A stretch of 64,000 nt of DNA from Conus ventricosus (taxonomy: Eukaryota; Mollusca; Gastropoda; Neogastropoda; Conidae), in assembly GCA_018398815.1 (NCBI GenBank), contig CM031620.1:67572454-67636453 (forward strand), in the 5' to 3' direction. Positions 12,527 through 25,077 of this stretch are shown in pieces. Every line of letters starts with the position of its first letter. Position 1 is the first letter of the stretch. The position numbers were made by a program, and so were the translations under genes. The notes below the pieces were generated by a model. That model made no database searches. It worked only from the letters and a program-made list of their open reading frames with translations, and had not been told where the DNA came from.

Positions 12527-15386
12527 TGTGTGTCTGTGTGTGTGTGTGTGTGTGTGTCTGTGTGTGTGTGTGTGTGTGTAGACTCAAAAACGCTCAACCG
12601 ATTGTAATGAAATTTGGCAGGTACGTCTGTTAAAAAAACTGTTATAACGGTGTCAAAGACATCTTTTTCGTCTGCTTTTCTTTAAATAGCCGTTGTGACA
12701 TTGCACAGGTACAGGACTACTTCTCTAAAATTAAAACCGCTATTTGGCAGTTAAAAAAACGTTATTTATAACAGTTAAAAACCGTTAAAACACCAAACCC
12801 TACAAAAGAAACTGTTTAAAACCCGATCTTCTTGAAAATTTAGCAGGTACGTCTGTTGTGACCCGCGGATGGTTTTTGGGCTAATCTCTAAAAAAATAAA
12901 ACCGTTAAAAACCGTTATAACAGTTTCAAAGACATCTTTTCCTCTGCTTTTCATCAAATGGCCGTTGTGACATTGCACAGGTACATCAAACCTAGAGGGA
13001 CATCTCCCGAGTAACATAGGGTCATTGGACGGTTTCTACGAGTTATTTATGACCGTTAAAAACTGTTAACAACACGTACCCCCCTAAAAACGATCAAAAA
13101 TACAATCTTTTCTGATGTTGGCGGCAAAGGGAGTCGTCCGATCGCCACCAAACTTGGCATGAGTCTGGAGGGACATACTGTGGATAACATTGGGTCATTC
13201 GATAGTTTTTATGACCGTTATTTATCACCGTTAAAAAGCGTTATTTTCTAAATTTAAACCTTTCTTGATGAAATTTGGTATACAGGTGCAGTTTTACACG
13301 CTGATCAACGATAGACAACTAATATAAACAGAAACTTAAAATTGACCGTTAAAAACGGTTATTATATAAATTTAGACTGTTCCTGATGAAATTCGGTATA
13401 CAGATGCAGTTTTACACGCTGAACAATGATATACAGCTTACACGAACGGAAACTTAAAATTGAGCGTAAAAAACCGTTAAGATCCGTTGTTTTCTAAAGT
13501 TAGACCTTTCTTGATGAAATTTGGTATACAGGTGCAGTTTTACACGCTGATCAATGATAGACAACTAATATGAACAGAAACTTAAAATTGACCGTTAAAA
13601 ACCGTTAATTTCTAAATTTAGAGATGGTATCACCGTTAAAAAGCACTATTTTCTAAATTTAGACCTTTCTTGATGAAATTTGGTATACAGGTGTAGGTTT
13701 AAATGCTGAACAATGATATACAACTTACACGAACTGAAACTTAAAATTGACCGTTAAAAACTGTTATTATATAAATTTAGACCGTTCTTGATGAAATTCA
13801 GTATACAGATGCAGTTTTACACGCTGAACAATGATATACAACTTACACGAACTGAAACTTAAAAATTGACCGTTAAAAACCGTTATTATAAAAATTTAGA
13901 CTGTTCCTGATGAAATTCGGTATACAGATGCAGTTTTACACGCTGAACAATGATATACAACTTACACGAACGGAAACTTAAAATTGAGCGTTGAAAATCG
14001 TTAAGATCCGTTATTTTCTAAATTTAGACCTTTCTTGATGAAATTTGGTATACAGGTGCAGTTTTACACGCTGATCAACGATAGACAACAAATATGAACA
14101 GAAACTTAAAATTGACCGTAAAAAAACCGTTAATTTCGAAATTTAGAAATTGTATCACCGTTAAAAGCATTATTTTCTCAATTTAGACCTTTCTTGATGA
14201 AATTTGGTATACAGGTGCAGTTTTATACGCTGATCAATGATAGACAACTAATATATAGAGGAACATAAAATTGACGGTTAAAAACCGTTAATTTCTAAAT
14301 TTAGAGATGGTATCACCGTTAAAAAGCATTATTTTCTAAATTTAGACCTTTCTTGATGAAATTTGGTACACAGGTGCAGTTTTACACGCTGATCAATGAT
14401 AGATAACTAATATAAACAGAAACTTAAAATTGACCCCGTTAAAAACCGTTAATTTCTAAATTTAGACCTTTCTTGATGAAATTTGGTATTCAGGTGTAGT
14501 TTTAAATGCTGAACAAGAATATTTAACTTACACGAACCGAAACTGAAAGTTGACCGTTAAATACCGTTATTATATAAATTTAGACCGTTCTTGATGAAAT
14601 TCGGTATACAGATGCAATTTTACACGCTGAACGAACGGAAACTTAAAATTGACCGTTACAAACCGTTATTATATAAATTTAGACCGTTCCTGATGAAATT
14701 CGGTATACAGATGCAGTGTTACACGCTGAACAATGATATACAACTTACACGAACGGAAACTTAAAATTGAGCGTTAAAAACCGTTAAGATCCGTTATTTT
14801 CTCAATTTAGACCTTTCTTGATGAAATTTGGTATACAAGTGAAGTTTTACACGCTGATTAATGATAGACAACTAATATGAACAGAAACTTAAAATTGACC
14901 GTTAAAAACCGTTAATTTCTAAATTTAGAGATGGTATCACCGCTAAAAAGCATTATTTTCTAAATTTAGACCTTTCTTGATGAAATTTGGTATACAACTT
15001 GCACGAACCGAAACTTAAAATTGACCGTTGAAAACCGTTATTATTATAAATTTAGACCATTCCTGATGAAATTCGGTATACAGATGCAGTTTTACACGCT
15101 GAACAATGATATACAACTTACACGAATGGAGACTTAAAATTGAGCGTTAAAAACCGTTAAGATCCGTTATTTTCTAAAGTTAGACCTTTCTTGATGAAAT
15201 TTGGTATACAGGTGAAGTTTTACACGCTGATCAATGATAGACAACTAATATAAACAGAAACTTAAAATTGACTGTTAAAAACCATTAATTTCTAAATTTA
15301 GAGATGGTAGTCTGCAGAGGATTTCAGAAATACACCGAAGTTATGATGCTCTGCAATACCCTCTGATTTTTGTCTGTCAACAAGAG
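12437..15386 (+). mobile_element. Helitron unit 4 (non-autonomous, cut by gap)
   Basis: Starts TCTAATATATAAATGGC after the CTAG of unit 3. It contains a long GT microsatellite (12459-12577), the 5' region with ACCGTT boxes, a long stretch of the minisatellite and, at 15300-15386, the same fused Rep-helicase junction as unit 2. The 3' half is missing because the contig ends in the N gap. Confidence 0.8.
13210..15300 (+). repeat. AACCGTT minisatellite, long version
   Basis: About 2.1 kb of direct units of roughly 120 bp with higher-order variation: some units have a GATGGTATCACCGTTAAAAAGC insert. Conserved blocks are ACCGTTAAAAACCGTTA, TTCTTGATGAAATTTGGTAT and TTTTACACGCTGATCAATGA. No open frame of interest. 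Confidence 0.85.
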
Positions 15387-16386
15387 NNNNNNNNNNNNNN
15401 NNNNNNNNNNNNNNNNNNNNNNNNNNNNNNNNNNNNNNNNNNNNNNNNNNNNNNNNNNNNNNNNNNNNNNNNNNNNNNNNNNNNNNNNNNNNNNNNNNNN
15501 NNNNNNNNNNNNNNNNNNNNNNNNNNNNNNNNNNNNNNNNNNNNNNNNNNNNNNNNNNNNNNNNNNNNNNNNNNNNNNNNNNNNNNNNNNNNNNNNNNNN
15601 NNNNNNNNNNNNNNNNNNNNNNNNNNNNNNNNNNNNNNNNNNNNNNNNNNNNNNNNNNNNNNNNNNNNNNNNNNNNNNNNNNNNNNNNNNNNNNNNNNNN
15701 NNNNNNNNNNNNNNNNNNNNNNNNNNNNNNNNNNNNNNNNNNNNNNNNNNNNNNNNNNNNNNNNNNNNNNNNNNNNNNNNNNNNNNNNNNNNNNNNNNNN
15801 NNNNNNNNNNNNNNNNNNNNNNNNNNNNNNNNNNNNNNNNNNNNNNNNNNNNNNNNNNNNNNNNNNNNNNNNNNNNNNNNNNNNNNNNNNNNNNNNNNNN
15901 NNNNNNNNNNNNNNNNNNNNNNNNNNNNNNNNNNNNNNNNNNNNNNNNNNNNNNNNNNNNNNNNNNNNNNNNNNNNNNNNNNNNNNNNNNNNNNNNNNNN
16001 NNNNNNNNNNNNNNNNNNNNNNNNNNNNNNNNNNNNNNNNNNNNNNNNNNNNNNNNNNNNNNNNNNNNNNNNNNNNNNNNNNNNNNNNNNNNNNNNNNNN
16101 NNNNNNNNNNNNNNNNNNNNNNNNNNNNNNNNNNNNNNNNNNNNNNNNNNNNNNNNNNNNNNNNNNNNNNNNNNNNNNNNNNNNNNNNNNNNNNNNNNNN
16201 NNNNNNNNNNNNNNNNNNNNNNNNNNNNNNNNNNNNNNNNNNNNNNNNNNNNNNNNNNNNNNNNNNNNNNNNNNNNNNNNNNNNNNNNNNNNNNNNNNNN
16301 NNNNNNNNNNNNNNNNNNNNNNNNNNNNNNNNNNNNNNNNNNNNNNNNNNNNNNNNNNNNNNNNNNNNNNNNNNNNNNNNNNNNNN
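15387..16386. other. Assembly gap (1000 N)
   Basis: Exactly 1000 N, a conventional scaffold-gap size rather than a measured length. Sequences on the two sides are not adjacent parts of one Helitron: the right side restarts inside the Helitron 5' region in the opposite orientation. Confidence 0.98.
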
Positions 16387-16838
16387 AAGATAAAACGGTT
16401 CTATTTTAGAGAAGTGTCCTGTACCTGTGCAATGTCACAATGGCTATTTGAGAAAAGCAGAGGAAAAAATGTCTTTGAAACGTTATAACGGGTTTTTTAA
16501 GGGTTTTAACGTTTTATTATTTTAGAGATTAGCCCAAAACCATCATTAACAATAAAATATACATCAGTATGATTTCAGTTTCTGTCTTTGGGCTTTTGTG
16601 TTGGGGGGGGGGGGGAGGGCTTAATGAAAATAACAAAGTACCTGCCAAATTTGTGTTGGGGGGGGAGGGCATTTGTGTGTTGGGGGGGGGGGGGGGGGGG
16701 CTTAGTGAAACATAACAGAAGTACCTGCCAAATTTCATTACAATGGGTTTGAGCCGTTTTTGAATTTTATAGCGAACACACACGCAGACAGAATTTGCCT
16801 TTTTATATATTATATATTTATATATATATATGCAACTC
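16387..16838 (-). mobile_element. Helitron 5' end, inverted copy
   Basis: Reverse complement of about 3637-4090: TTTGGCAGGTAC blocks, duplicated poly-G/C runs, the AAATTCTGTCTGCG start and the TA-rich run. It abuts AACTC and the LTR at 16839, exactly the junction seen at 3636-3663. Confidence 0.85.
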
Positions 16839-18443
16839 TGTGACGGTCTCCGACGCTCCCCTCGTTATTAAAATATGATTTCATATTCAGGATGCAGGGG
16901 TTATAGACAGAAGTTTTTAAAGCTTTTCAAAAACCAAATGCGCTCTCGCATAGGACACACACTCGTCACTCACATCGGGCCCGCACAAAGGTAACGGAAA
17001 CCAATAACATTTCATAGAAAATAATCAACTTTTATTCAGCTGGACTCCGGGCCCCCCACCCGTCACTACACAACACAACTATCTGTATCTACAACAATGT
17101 AAACAGCTACAGACAATTTTCATAAATCGCATCCCCTTTCCTTCATTTTATTCTTACTTAGCCAGGAAAGACAATATTCCACTATTCTGTTTGCACACTT
17201 ATAACTTTAAGGCAAATAAAATGTCCATAACTTGCCAGCATTCCTTGGTTGATCGTTAGTTTCTCTCATCCACTGTACGACACGAGCTGAAGCTGCCACA
17301 CTGTTGTGTCCTCCCGATTGGCCAAATCCCAGTTGGGGGACATGGCAACATAGTTTGAGTCGCACCCTCACACCGAGTTCCCAGGACACCCACCGTACTT
17401 CGCCTCGCCACTGAAAGGGCTCCTGTCGGCCTCTCCCACGGGTTTCTTCTCTGGCTGCAAACACCCCACCGTTGTCTGGCAGCTCCCTGTTAGGCTCCAA
17501 CAGGCTGCCCACGTTTTGCTGTCGACCGTCCCCACACGGGAGACAATTCTTCTCGTCGTCGGCTCCGAGGCTACAGAAACCCTCCCTGTCTTACGTCCCC
17601 ACCCAGGAGACAACAAGGCGAAGCTAACCTCTGCTTCACGCTGTATTTTCTTGAGCCCTCAGCAAGACGGGCGAGTTCACTTTCCCCTTAAGTGAGTCAC
17701 ACACTTCCTGGTTTTCCAAGCATGTATATTCATTCTCAACAAGAGAAAACCCCGAGTTTAACTGGTTCAACCAATGGAATCACAGGCACCCCAACATCAC
17801 ACGATTTGTACCAATAATTCCCAAGTTATTTTTATTCCACCAATGGAATCACTAGTCACCTACACATAACACACATACAACAGCTGCTAGCGCTAACCAA
17901 GACTTGGGTACCAAGTGGTTCAGCATAACCTCCCATTCAAACTCATGTTCGATTCCTCGAGCTACCCATTGTACTAACAGCCTGGACTCCTCTACCAGCC
18001 AGGACTGATGCTTCGAGTAGTTACTACCTCTATAGACAACAAGGTGCAAACCACTCAATAGGGCCGAAGCCTTCCATTCATTCCTCAGAACAAGGACGAC
18101 GAATGGTCGCTGTACTCTCCCTGCAGGCTGACGGTCACTACCCGTGACGGTCCCTGACCGATCGCCTTCCCTTCAGGACCATGGAGAACCCAGTGAATAG
18201 CCAGCCAGGGGTCGGACTGGACACTCCTCTACCAGGACCGGCAGGTCGGCAACTCCTTGTCACTATCCCTCGGACATGCGAAAACATTTCCCCAGTAACT
18301 CCTCCTCCTTCAGAATACGACTTGGGGTATTCCCTCTGGTTATCCCTGAATTCGCACACTTGAATAACCCAAGGAACTTGCTCTCAACACAGCAACTACC
18401 CTTAATTTGCCTAAATGCTCGAGAACATTGGGCGATCATGAAA
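16839..18443 (-). repeat. 3' LTR of the complete element
   Basis: Matches LTR copy 1 (2002-3636) in reverse and LTR 22110-23716 in the same orientation. On the minus strand a polypurine-like GGTACGGGGGG precedes it. Confidence 0.85.
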
Positions 18444-20439
18444 ACCCCCCGTACCTAAGAATGTTTTTCCCAATAAACATTTTTTCCAGGATGAATGTTC
18501 CCCAATTGGATAAAACAAACTCATTGCATGGGTCGATATAACATTTACTACCCCTATGCTTCAAGACACACTTCCATCAACATCTCTAACATGGAAAATG
18601 AACCCAATTAAAAACAATAAATCAATCAGATAATCCAAACATCACTTTTTGGTCAGTCATAACGACTGTGCAAAACATTTAACTCTACCTGGCTCACATA
18701 TAATCAAGAGCTCTGTCCATAGCGTTAGCTATCAGCATGCCCATACATGTTAATTAATCATTCCATTCACTTCTTATATAGCACAACCATGATTAACACA
18801 AGATCCAAATTCAGGTGTGTGGCCCAGCCTACTTAACATCAAAATCAATTCAGCGTGTGGCCCCACACACGCTCTCACACCCAAATGCAAATCAACCACT
18901 TATCATGATGTCACAAAATAAGGCATTTTCACACTTACCGATCATTGAACAAGACAACATTAGCAAACAGATATCAACCAGAAAATAAAAACTCATAACA
19001 CGTGAGCATGCACTCAATCATTATGGCAATGACCACAAGCAACATCAACTGATAACCATCAATCAAAAAATGAGAAATAAACATGAAATAGGCTCAACCG
19101 CCCTATACTGGCAATCAAACCCAATAACACAACTGGCCAGCAAACATTATTTACACAGTAGCTGTCCGTAACAGATGACTGCTCACACCACCACCACAAT
19201 CACAGCAGCCCGTGGCTTGCTCCTACCATTGTCCTGCTTCGGGTGTTTCACACTACAACAGCAACACCCAGGAGGCATTACCCCCAACCCTTGACCTACT
19301 CTGCCCTCTCAATTTTGGGACCGCCGTTTGTGGCTCGCCAATAGTACCTGGGGCAGATAGTTTGCGCATTCCAGGCTTTACAAGAGGTCAGCACACCTTT
19401 CACACATTTTAGTCCTTAAAGGAGTGCGTGAAAATCTGCGCGATCCTCTTCTAGCCTGTTCGGCAAAATCTCCGTGACATTCAGTCCCCTTTGCATTCAT
19501 TGCCTCAGGGTTGTTGTTCGAAGATCACGTGAAACTGGGCTGTCGCCCCCATTCACTGCGACGACGATCATCTCCCCTTTTAAAAATGTTATGAGATGAC
19601 CCCTCACTCATCTTATCCGAACCGATTTTCCTTCTCTCTGAGGAAATTCCTTGGTTCGAATCCGCTATGGCCTATGCCCATTACTTGATGAGCCTTTTTT
19701 TACTTTACCCTTTCCTGCACTGGATTATCTGCTCCTTTGAGCTGACTGTCTTTGGCATTTCCTAACGATAGCGGGTCACCACGACCTTCTTGCCATGCGT
19801 TAATACTGCCTCACTGGTCCCAACCCAGCTGTGGTTCCAGTTACTCTGTGGTCCTGTTTGGCCCCCACCTGAGGTCCGCCACCGTGGCCCCCTACATTTC
19901 TGACTACCACGGCAACGCCAACAAGTTTTTGAACCACCACTACGGCCCCCATGGCCACGGACCGGGCCCCTACGGCCCCCTCCCTGGCCTAAATGCACCA
20001 CCAACACGGCCCCTTCATGGCCACCTAGCTCCACTGCTTGCGGTGCCTGTACATCCACCTGCTTTCTGTTTACTTTCCTACCCTGCACTACCCTTGCTTT
20101 TCCCCCCTTGACTGGCAGCCTGGTTTAAACTTCAGGAGGATATACCTACCCCTAACAAGTGGATAGGGAAATTGTTTTGCACTGCTGCAGTGGAGAGGGA
20201 CCCCTGACAAAATCTGACTCTATTTGACACGGGCCAAAGGTAGCCGATTAATCCCTTTCCCTCTGCATATCGCACGTAGGTGGTTTCCCCGGTATAGTCC
20301 GTCCCCTTCACAAAACCGGGCTTACCATTGCCACTAGAATCAGTCCTGTTCTAACAAGCAGGGCACCAGCTTCCCGTTTACTACTGCCCTAGTAGTTTGG
20401 TGGTGGCAACCCCGCCTTCCCGTTGAATTTTCAACGGCA

Positions 20440-21180
20440 ACAACGGAATGTATTCGCAGTCCGCTACATTCCTTGGCGATATGACCCCCTCGCCCACATT
20501 TAAAACATGTGCGTTCACTCTAACATTCTCTTGATTCCACTGTTGCCACGGACTTTGAATCCACTTCTAACTGCGGTCTCGCCTCCTGTTTGTAGGAGTC
20601 GGCGAATCACTCCCTGACTGTGTGGTCTGGGCATTACGGGTCGACTGGTTCGATCCCTTCATCCCCCTTACTGATCATGGGCAGATTCATACCTGTCTGC
20701 AACTTTCACAACTCTCAAATTCCCAATTCTCTTTTCTGCCCAAAATACTGTGAGATCCTTCCGACAAGTGGAGAGAAATTTTCTCCCTTAACGATCTCCT
20801 CCTCAAGATTCAATGTTTGTTCAATGTTTCCCAACCTTTTCCATTTGTCAAAAAGAGCCCTAAGCCCATAAGGAAAACTGTACTGCATCTCACCTGATCT
20901 AAAAACGGTTTCTCTGAACAATTTCCTATATCTATCGGCGGTTACCCGATACTTCTGAAACATAGCATCGCGCACGACTCATAATCTGTCTGTTTTTCCG
21001 GTGGCAGCAGAAAAAAGCATCTCTAGCTTTGGGTGTCAGCAGCGCCCACCAAAAAATTTTTGGCCCACCCTTCTTCGGGTAAGCCCCGATCTTTGGCAAT
21101 CCCTTTCCCAATTGCGGGGAAAGAAATCTCTAAATGGTCCGGATTATCATCGAACCTTGGCATATTGATCAAGGACTGAC
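20440..21180 (-). pseudogene. Retrotransposon gag remnant (capsid region and zinc knuckle)
   Basis: Gag forms the particle that packages the element RNA. On the minus strand the frame reads MPRFDDNPDHLEISF and later LPPEKQTDYE, then an open stretch at 20715-20975 with FQKYRVTADRYRKLFRET and ALFDKWKRL, the pattern of retroelement capsid domains. A nucleocapsid zinc knuckle CFKCGRGGHIAKEC (C-X2-C-X4-H-X4-C) is encoded at about 20460-20505. Stops and frame changes between blocks make it a pseudogene. Protease-like sequence may follow towards 20100 but is not clear enough to call. Confidence 0.75.
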
Positions 21181-21239
21181 ATGTGGTGCAAAGTTCACTT
21201 GAGGTTTTGCGTCACGTCCGTTCTTCTCCAATTTTAATT

Positions 21240-21650
21240 TTTTTAACTCAAACTGCCTTATCTTCTCTCCTTCCTCTTTTCCCGTTCCTTTCTCTCTCTT
21301 CTCTTTCCATTCTCTTTCTCTCTTCCCTCTCTTTCCCGTTCTCTCTCCTCCTTTTTCCGTTCTCTCTCCTCCTTTTCGTCTCTCTCCCCTTTTTTCCCCT
21401 TTTCTTTCTCTCTCCTCCTTTTCCCCTTCTCTTTCTCTTCCTCTTTTTCCCCTTCTCTTTCTCTCTCTCTTTTTCCCCTTCCCTTTCTCTCCCCCTCTTT
21501 TTTCCCGTTCTCTTTCTCTCTCCTCTTTTTTCCCCTTCTCTTTTCCCCCTCCCTTTTTCCGTTCTTTTTTCTCTCTCCTCTTTTCCCGTTCTCTTTTCTT
21601 CCTCTTTTTTTCTTTTCCCTTTTTCCCATTCCCTTTGTATTTTCTGGGCC
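21240..21650 (-). repeat. CTTTCTC/TTTTCCC simple repeat within gag N-terminal region
   Basis: A polypyrimidine repeat whose minus strand stays open for 163 codons (21169-21660), giving a peptide of almost only K, E, R and G. It lies where the N-terminal part of gag would be, upstream of MPRFDDNP. It may be an expanded charged coiled-coil segment of gag, or simply a microsatellite that happens to be open. Confidence 0.7.
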
Positions 21651-22109
21651 TCGATTTCACGGGGCAGTTTTCATCTACATATGCCTTCAGTTCCGGACCC
21701 TTTTAGTCCTAAAGCTTTTCCTTCTTCTATGAGGTCCTCTTTTTCACGGACCCATTGTCTCAGCACCCCCTTCATCGACATTCTGAAGCTATCTAACCTC
21801 GATCAGCTAGTTAATACAACCCCCAGTAACAAGGGGAGATTCCACACGATCACTTGTAAATAAGCGATCAAATAGTTGTGCTACACACAATCAACCTCAA
21901 CAGCAACCAAAACAAGCAAGTTCAAATACAAGGCCCAGTCATGAAAAAAAAAAGATCAAAACAATCAACACAGACTAACGTATTTCCCGGTAAAAAAAAA
22001 ATCTAGGTTTCCACAATTACGACAAATTTCAAATCCCTTGCAAATTTAACAAAACCCCGAATCAAAATCACTTTTGGCTCATTTATGTTCATCCCGGACG
22101 GCCCCAATT

Positions 22110-23716
22110 TGTGACGGTCTCCGACGCTCCCCCTCTTTTTTAAAAAATGATTTTCATATTCAGGGGTGCAGGGGGTTATAGACAGAAGTATTTACGCTTC
22201 ACAACCAAAATGCGCTCTCACATAGGCACACGCACTCTGTCACTCACATCGGGCCTGCACAAAGGTGACGGGAAACCAATAACATTTCATAGAAAATAAT
22301 CAACTTTTATTCAGCTGGACTCCGAGCCCCCACCGTCACTACACAACACAACTATCTGTATCATACAACAATGTAAACAGCATACAGACAATTTCATAAA
22401 TCGCATCCCCTTTCCTTCAGTTATTCTTACTTAGCCAGGAAAGACAATATTCCACTATTCTGTTTGCACACTTATAACTTTAAGGGCAAATAAAATGTCC
22501 ATAACTTGCCAGCATTCCTTGGTTGATCGTTAGTTTCTCTCATCCACTGTACGACCACGAGCTGAAGCTGCCACACTGTTGTGTCCTCCCGATTGGCCAA
22601 ATCCCAGTTGGGGGACACTGGCAACGTAGCTTGAGTCGCACCCTCACACCGAGTCTCCCGGACACCACCGTACTTCGCCCTCTCCACTGAAAGGGCTCCT
22701 GTCGGCCTCTCCCACAGGTCTTTCTCTGGCTGCAAACACCCCACCGTTGTCTGGCAGCTCCCTGTCTAGGCTCCAACAGGCTGACACGTCTTGCTGTCGA
22801 CCGTCCCCACACGGGAGACAATTCTTCTCGTCGTTGGCTCCGAGGCTACAGCAACCTCCACTGTCTTACGTCCCCACCCAGGAGACAACAAGGCGACAGC
22901 TAACCTCTGCTTCACGCTGTATTTTCTTGAGCCCTCAGCAAGACGGGCGAGTTCACTTTCCCTTAAGTGAGTCACACACTTCCTGGTTTTCCAAGCGCTG
23001 TATATTCATTCTCAACAAGAGAGAACCCGAGTTTAACTGGTTCAACCAATGGAATCACGGGCACACACGCATCACACGATTTGTACCAATAAATTGCCAA
23101 GTTATTTTTATTCCACCAATGGAATCACTAGTCACCTACACATACACACACACAACAGCTGCTAGCGCTAACCAAGACTTGGGTACCAAGTGGTTAATGC
23201 ATAACCTCCCATTCAAACTCATGTTCGATTCCCGAAGCTACCCATTGTACTAACAGCCTGGACTCCTCTACCAGCCCGGACTGATGCTTCGAGTAGTTAC
23301 TACCTCTATAGACAACAAGGTGCAAACCACTCAATAGGCCGAAGCCTTCCATTCATTCCTCAGAACAAGGACGACTGAATGGTCGCTGTACTCTGCCTGC
23401 AGGCTGACGGTCACCTACCCGTGACGGTCACCTGACACGATCGCCTTCCCTTCAGGCCCACTGGAGAACCCAGTGAATAGCCAGCCAGTGGTCACTCCTC
23501 TACCAGGACCGGCAGGTCGGCAACTCCTTGTCACTATCCCTCGGACATGCGAAACACTTCCCAGTAACTCCTCCTCCTTCAGTATACGACTCGGGGTATT
23601 CCCCTCTGGTTATGCCTGAATTCGCACACTTGAATAACCCAAGGAACTTGCTCTCAACAACAGCAACTACCCTTAATTTGCCTAAATGCTCGAGAACATT
23701 CGGCCGACTCATGACA
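22110..23716 (-). repeat. 5' LTR of the complete element
   Basis: 1.6 kb, TG...CA ends on the minus strand, nearly the same as the other two LTR copies. Bounded outside by AACTC and inside by the primer-binding-like sequence. Confidence 0.87.
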
Positions 23717-23947
23717 AACTCGCTCAAACAACGCTTCTACTTACATAGGTCACCCATCCAGAACAATACAGGCACCCACGTCTCACATCATTTCAACATG
23801 CACAACGACTCACTTCAAGACATGCGTTGTGTGCCAAATGAAAAACAGTACATAGACAGTGACATTCATAGAGACCTTAGAGAAAAATTCTGGATTCGTA
23901 AACTACAAACAAAGCATCCACAAGGCCTGAACACACATGACTAATTA
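23717..23947 (+). pseudogene. Penelope-like element C-terminus (GIY-YIG region)
   Basis: The frame gives KQRFYLHRSPIQ, then THVSHHFNMHNDSLQDM and a final EKFWIRKLQTKHPQGLN, ending in a stop at about 23944. HRS...HV..HFN...S..D.......E..WI..L.T..P.GLN is the ending of Penelope-like retroelement proteins, whose GIY-YIG endonuclease nicks target DNA. The 5' part is missing: the frame meets the LTR element at the AACTC duplication, and beyond it lies the inverted Helitron. So this PLE was already truncated by, or next to, the Helitron when the LTR element inserted. Confidence 0.65.
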
Positions 23948-24027
23948 TTAGTTACACGTACTGAGTTCCCTTGCATTTAATAGTGACTCAGTTGTTCCCT
24001 CTGGTACAACTAACAAAACGAAAACCT

Positions 24028-24090
<63 letters not shown>

Positions 24091-24273
24091 CAGACAGAGA
24101 GAAAGGGAAAAACGAGGGGGGTGGGGAGTGACGAAATAATAACAACAGGATGGTGTATTAGACTTTGCATCACTTAGTGATGACATTACTGTCATGACGC
24201 AAGTTTTCTTTTAGCATCGACCTAAGATGTCACTCCACTTTTGACGTGATTACACATATATGTATATATAGAG

Positions 24274-24339
<66 letters not shown>

Positions 24340-24340
24340 T
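24028..24340. repeat. GA and GT microsatellites
   Basis: (GA)n at about 24028-24105 and (GT)n at about 24276-24342. Arginine/glutamate or histidine/threonine frames across them are simple-repeat artefacts. Confidence 0.95.
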
Positions 24341-24342
24341 GT

Positions 24343-24914
24343 GAACAATAGAAGAATAATGATAATAACAGTTTGTTCCCAATTCTAAGTCCTTGATCCC
24401 TCTCTAGAGGATGTTGCACGATCATAACATCCTGTAAATGAAAGTGACAGGTAAAGAGGCAGCTCTACGGCACACTCTGGTGTATTTTGTGGATCTCACA
24501 GCCCCACTCGTGGCAGGTCACTGTTGAGGCGACTCAGGTCTCTCTTGCTGCATATATATCGCAGGCCTCTTAGTTTCTGGCTGTTGCATGCTACCAATCT
24601 TCTTTCCTTTACTGCAAGTTTCTTTGATTACGATGGTTCCCACATGCAGCTAGTGAAGGGTTTTCATATTTATATTTTTCCATTTTCTTCATCTTCAGCC
24701 CCCCACCCCCACCCCCTTTTTTTCAAATATCAAATCTTTGCCAAGTCACTACTATAATGACGGAAGAATTGTTAACCAGCACTTGCTTTCCCCACTGCTT
24801 AACTGTTCAGCATTGATTACTTTTATTTGTCACAAATAACTTTCCTGTAATCCAAAGTTCTCATTTTTAATTACTGTTTACTGAAAATGGAATGTACGTC
24901 ATCTTCTTTCATTA
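24343..24914. other. No gene seen
   Basis: AT-rich, without coding pattern, known repeat ends or RNA genes that I can recognise. Confidence 0.6.
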
Positions 24915-25007
24915 TTGTTTACTTAACAATAAAATATACATCAGTATAGATTTCAGTTTCTGATCATTGGGCATTTGTGTTGGGGGGGGGGGGGGGCTTA
25001 ATGAAAC
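24915..25007 (-). mobile_element. Helitron 5'-region scrap
   Basis: Reverse complement of about 3840-3935: ACAATAAAATATACATCAGT, then ATTTCAGTTTCTGATCATTG, GGGCATTTGTGTTG and a G run. No termini are present. Confidence 0.75.
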
Positions 25008-25077
25008 ACAAACAGCTGAAATGCACATTAAATTACAAAGGAAATCTTAAATGAGATAGGGAGCAGTAAATAGTAAA

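Larger units (their letters stand above)
16839..23716 (-). mobile_element. Complete LTR retrotransposon with AACTC target duplication
   Basis: Two about 1.6 kb LTRs in the same (minus) orientation flank a 3.7 kb interior. AACTC lies immediately outside both ends (16834-16838 and 23717-23721), a 5 bp target duplication. Downstream of the 5' LTR is a primer-binding-like TTGGGGCCGTCCGGGAT (minus strand, 22091-22107), close to the tRNA-Pro type. The interior holds remains of gag but no recognisable reverse transcriptase, RNase H or integrase. With only 3.7 kb between LTRs it is a deleted, non-autonomous copy. The gag type fits a Gypsy-like element; that assignment is inference. Confidence 0.88.

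Noticed and set aside
15370..16488. 372-codon frame across the N gap
   Set aside because: Open only because N cannot produce stops.
24010..24425. Frames over GA and GT repeats
   Set aside because: Simple-repeat artefacts.
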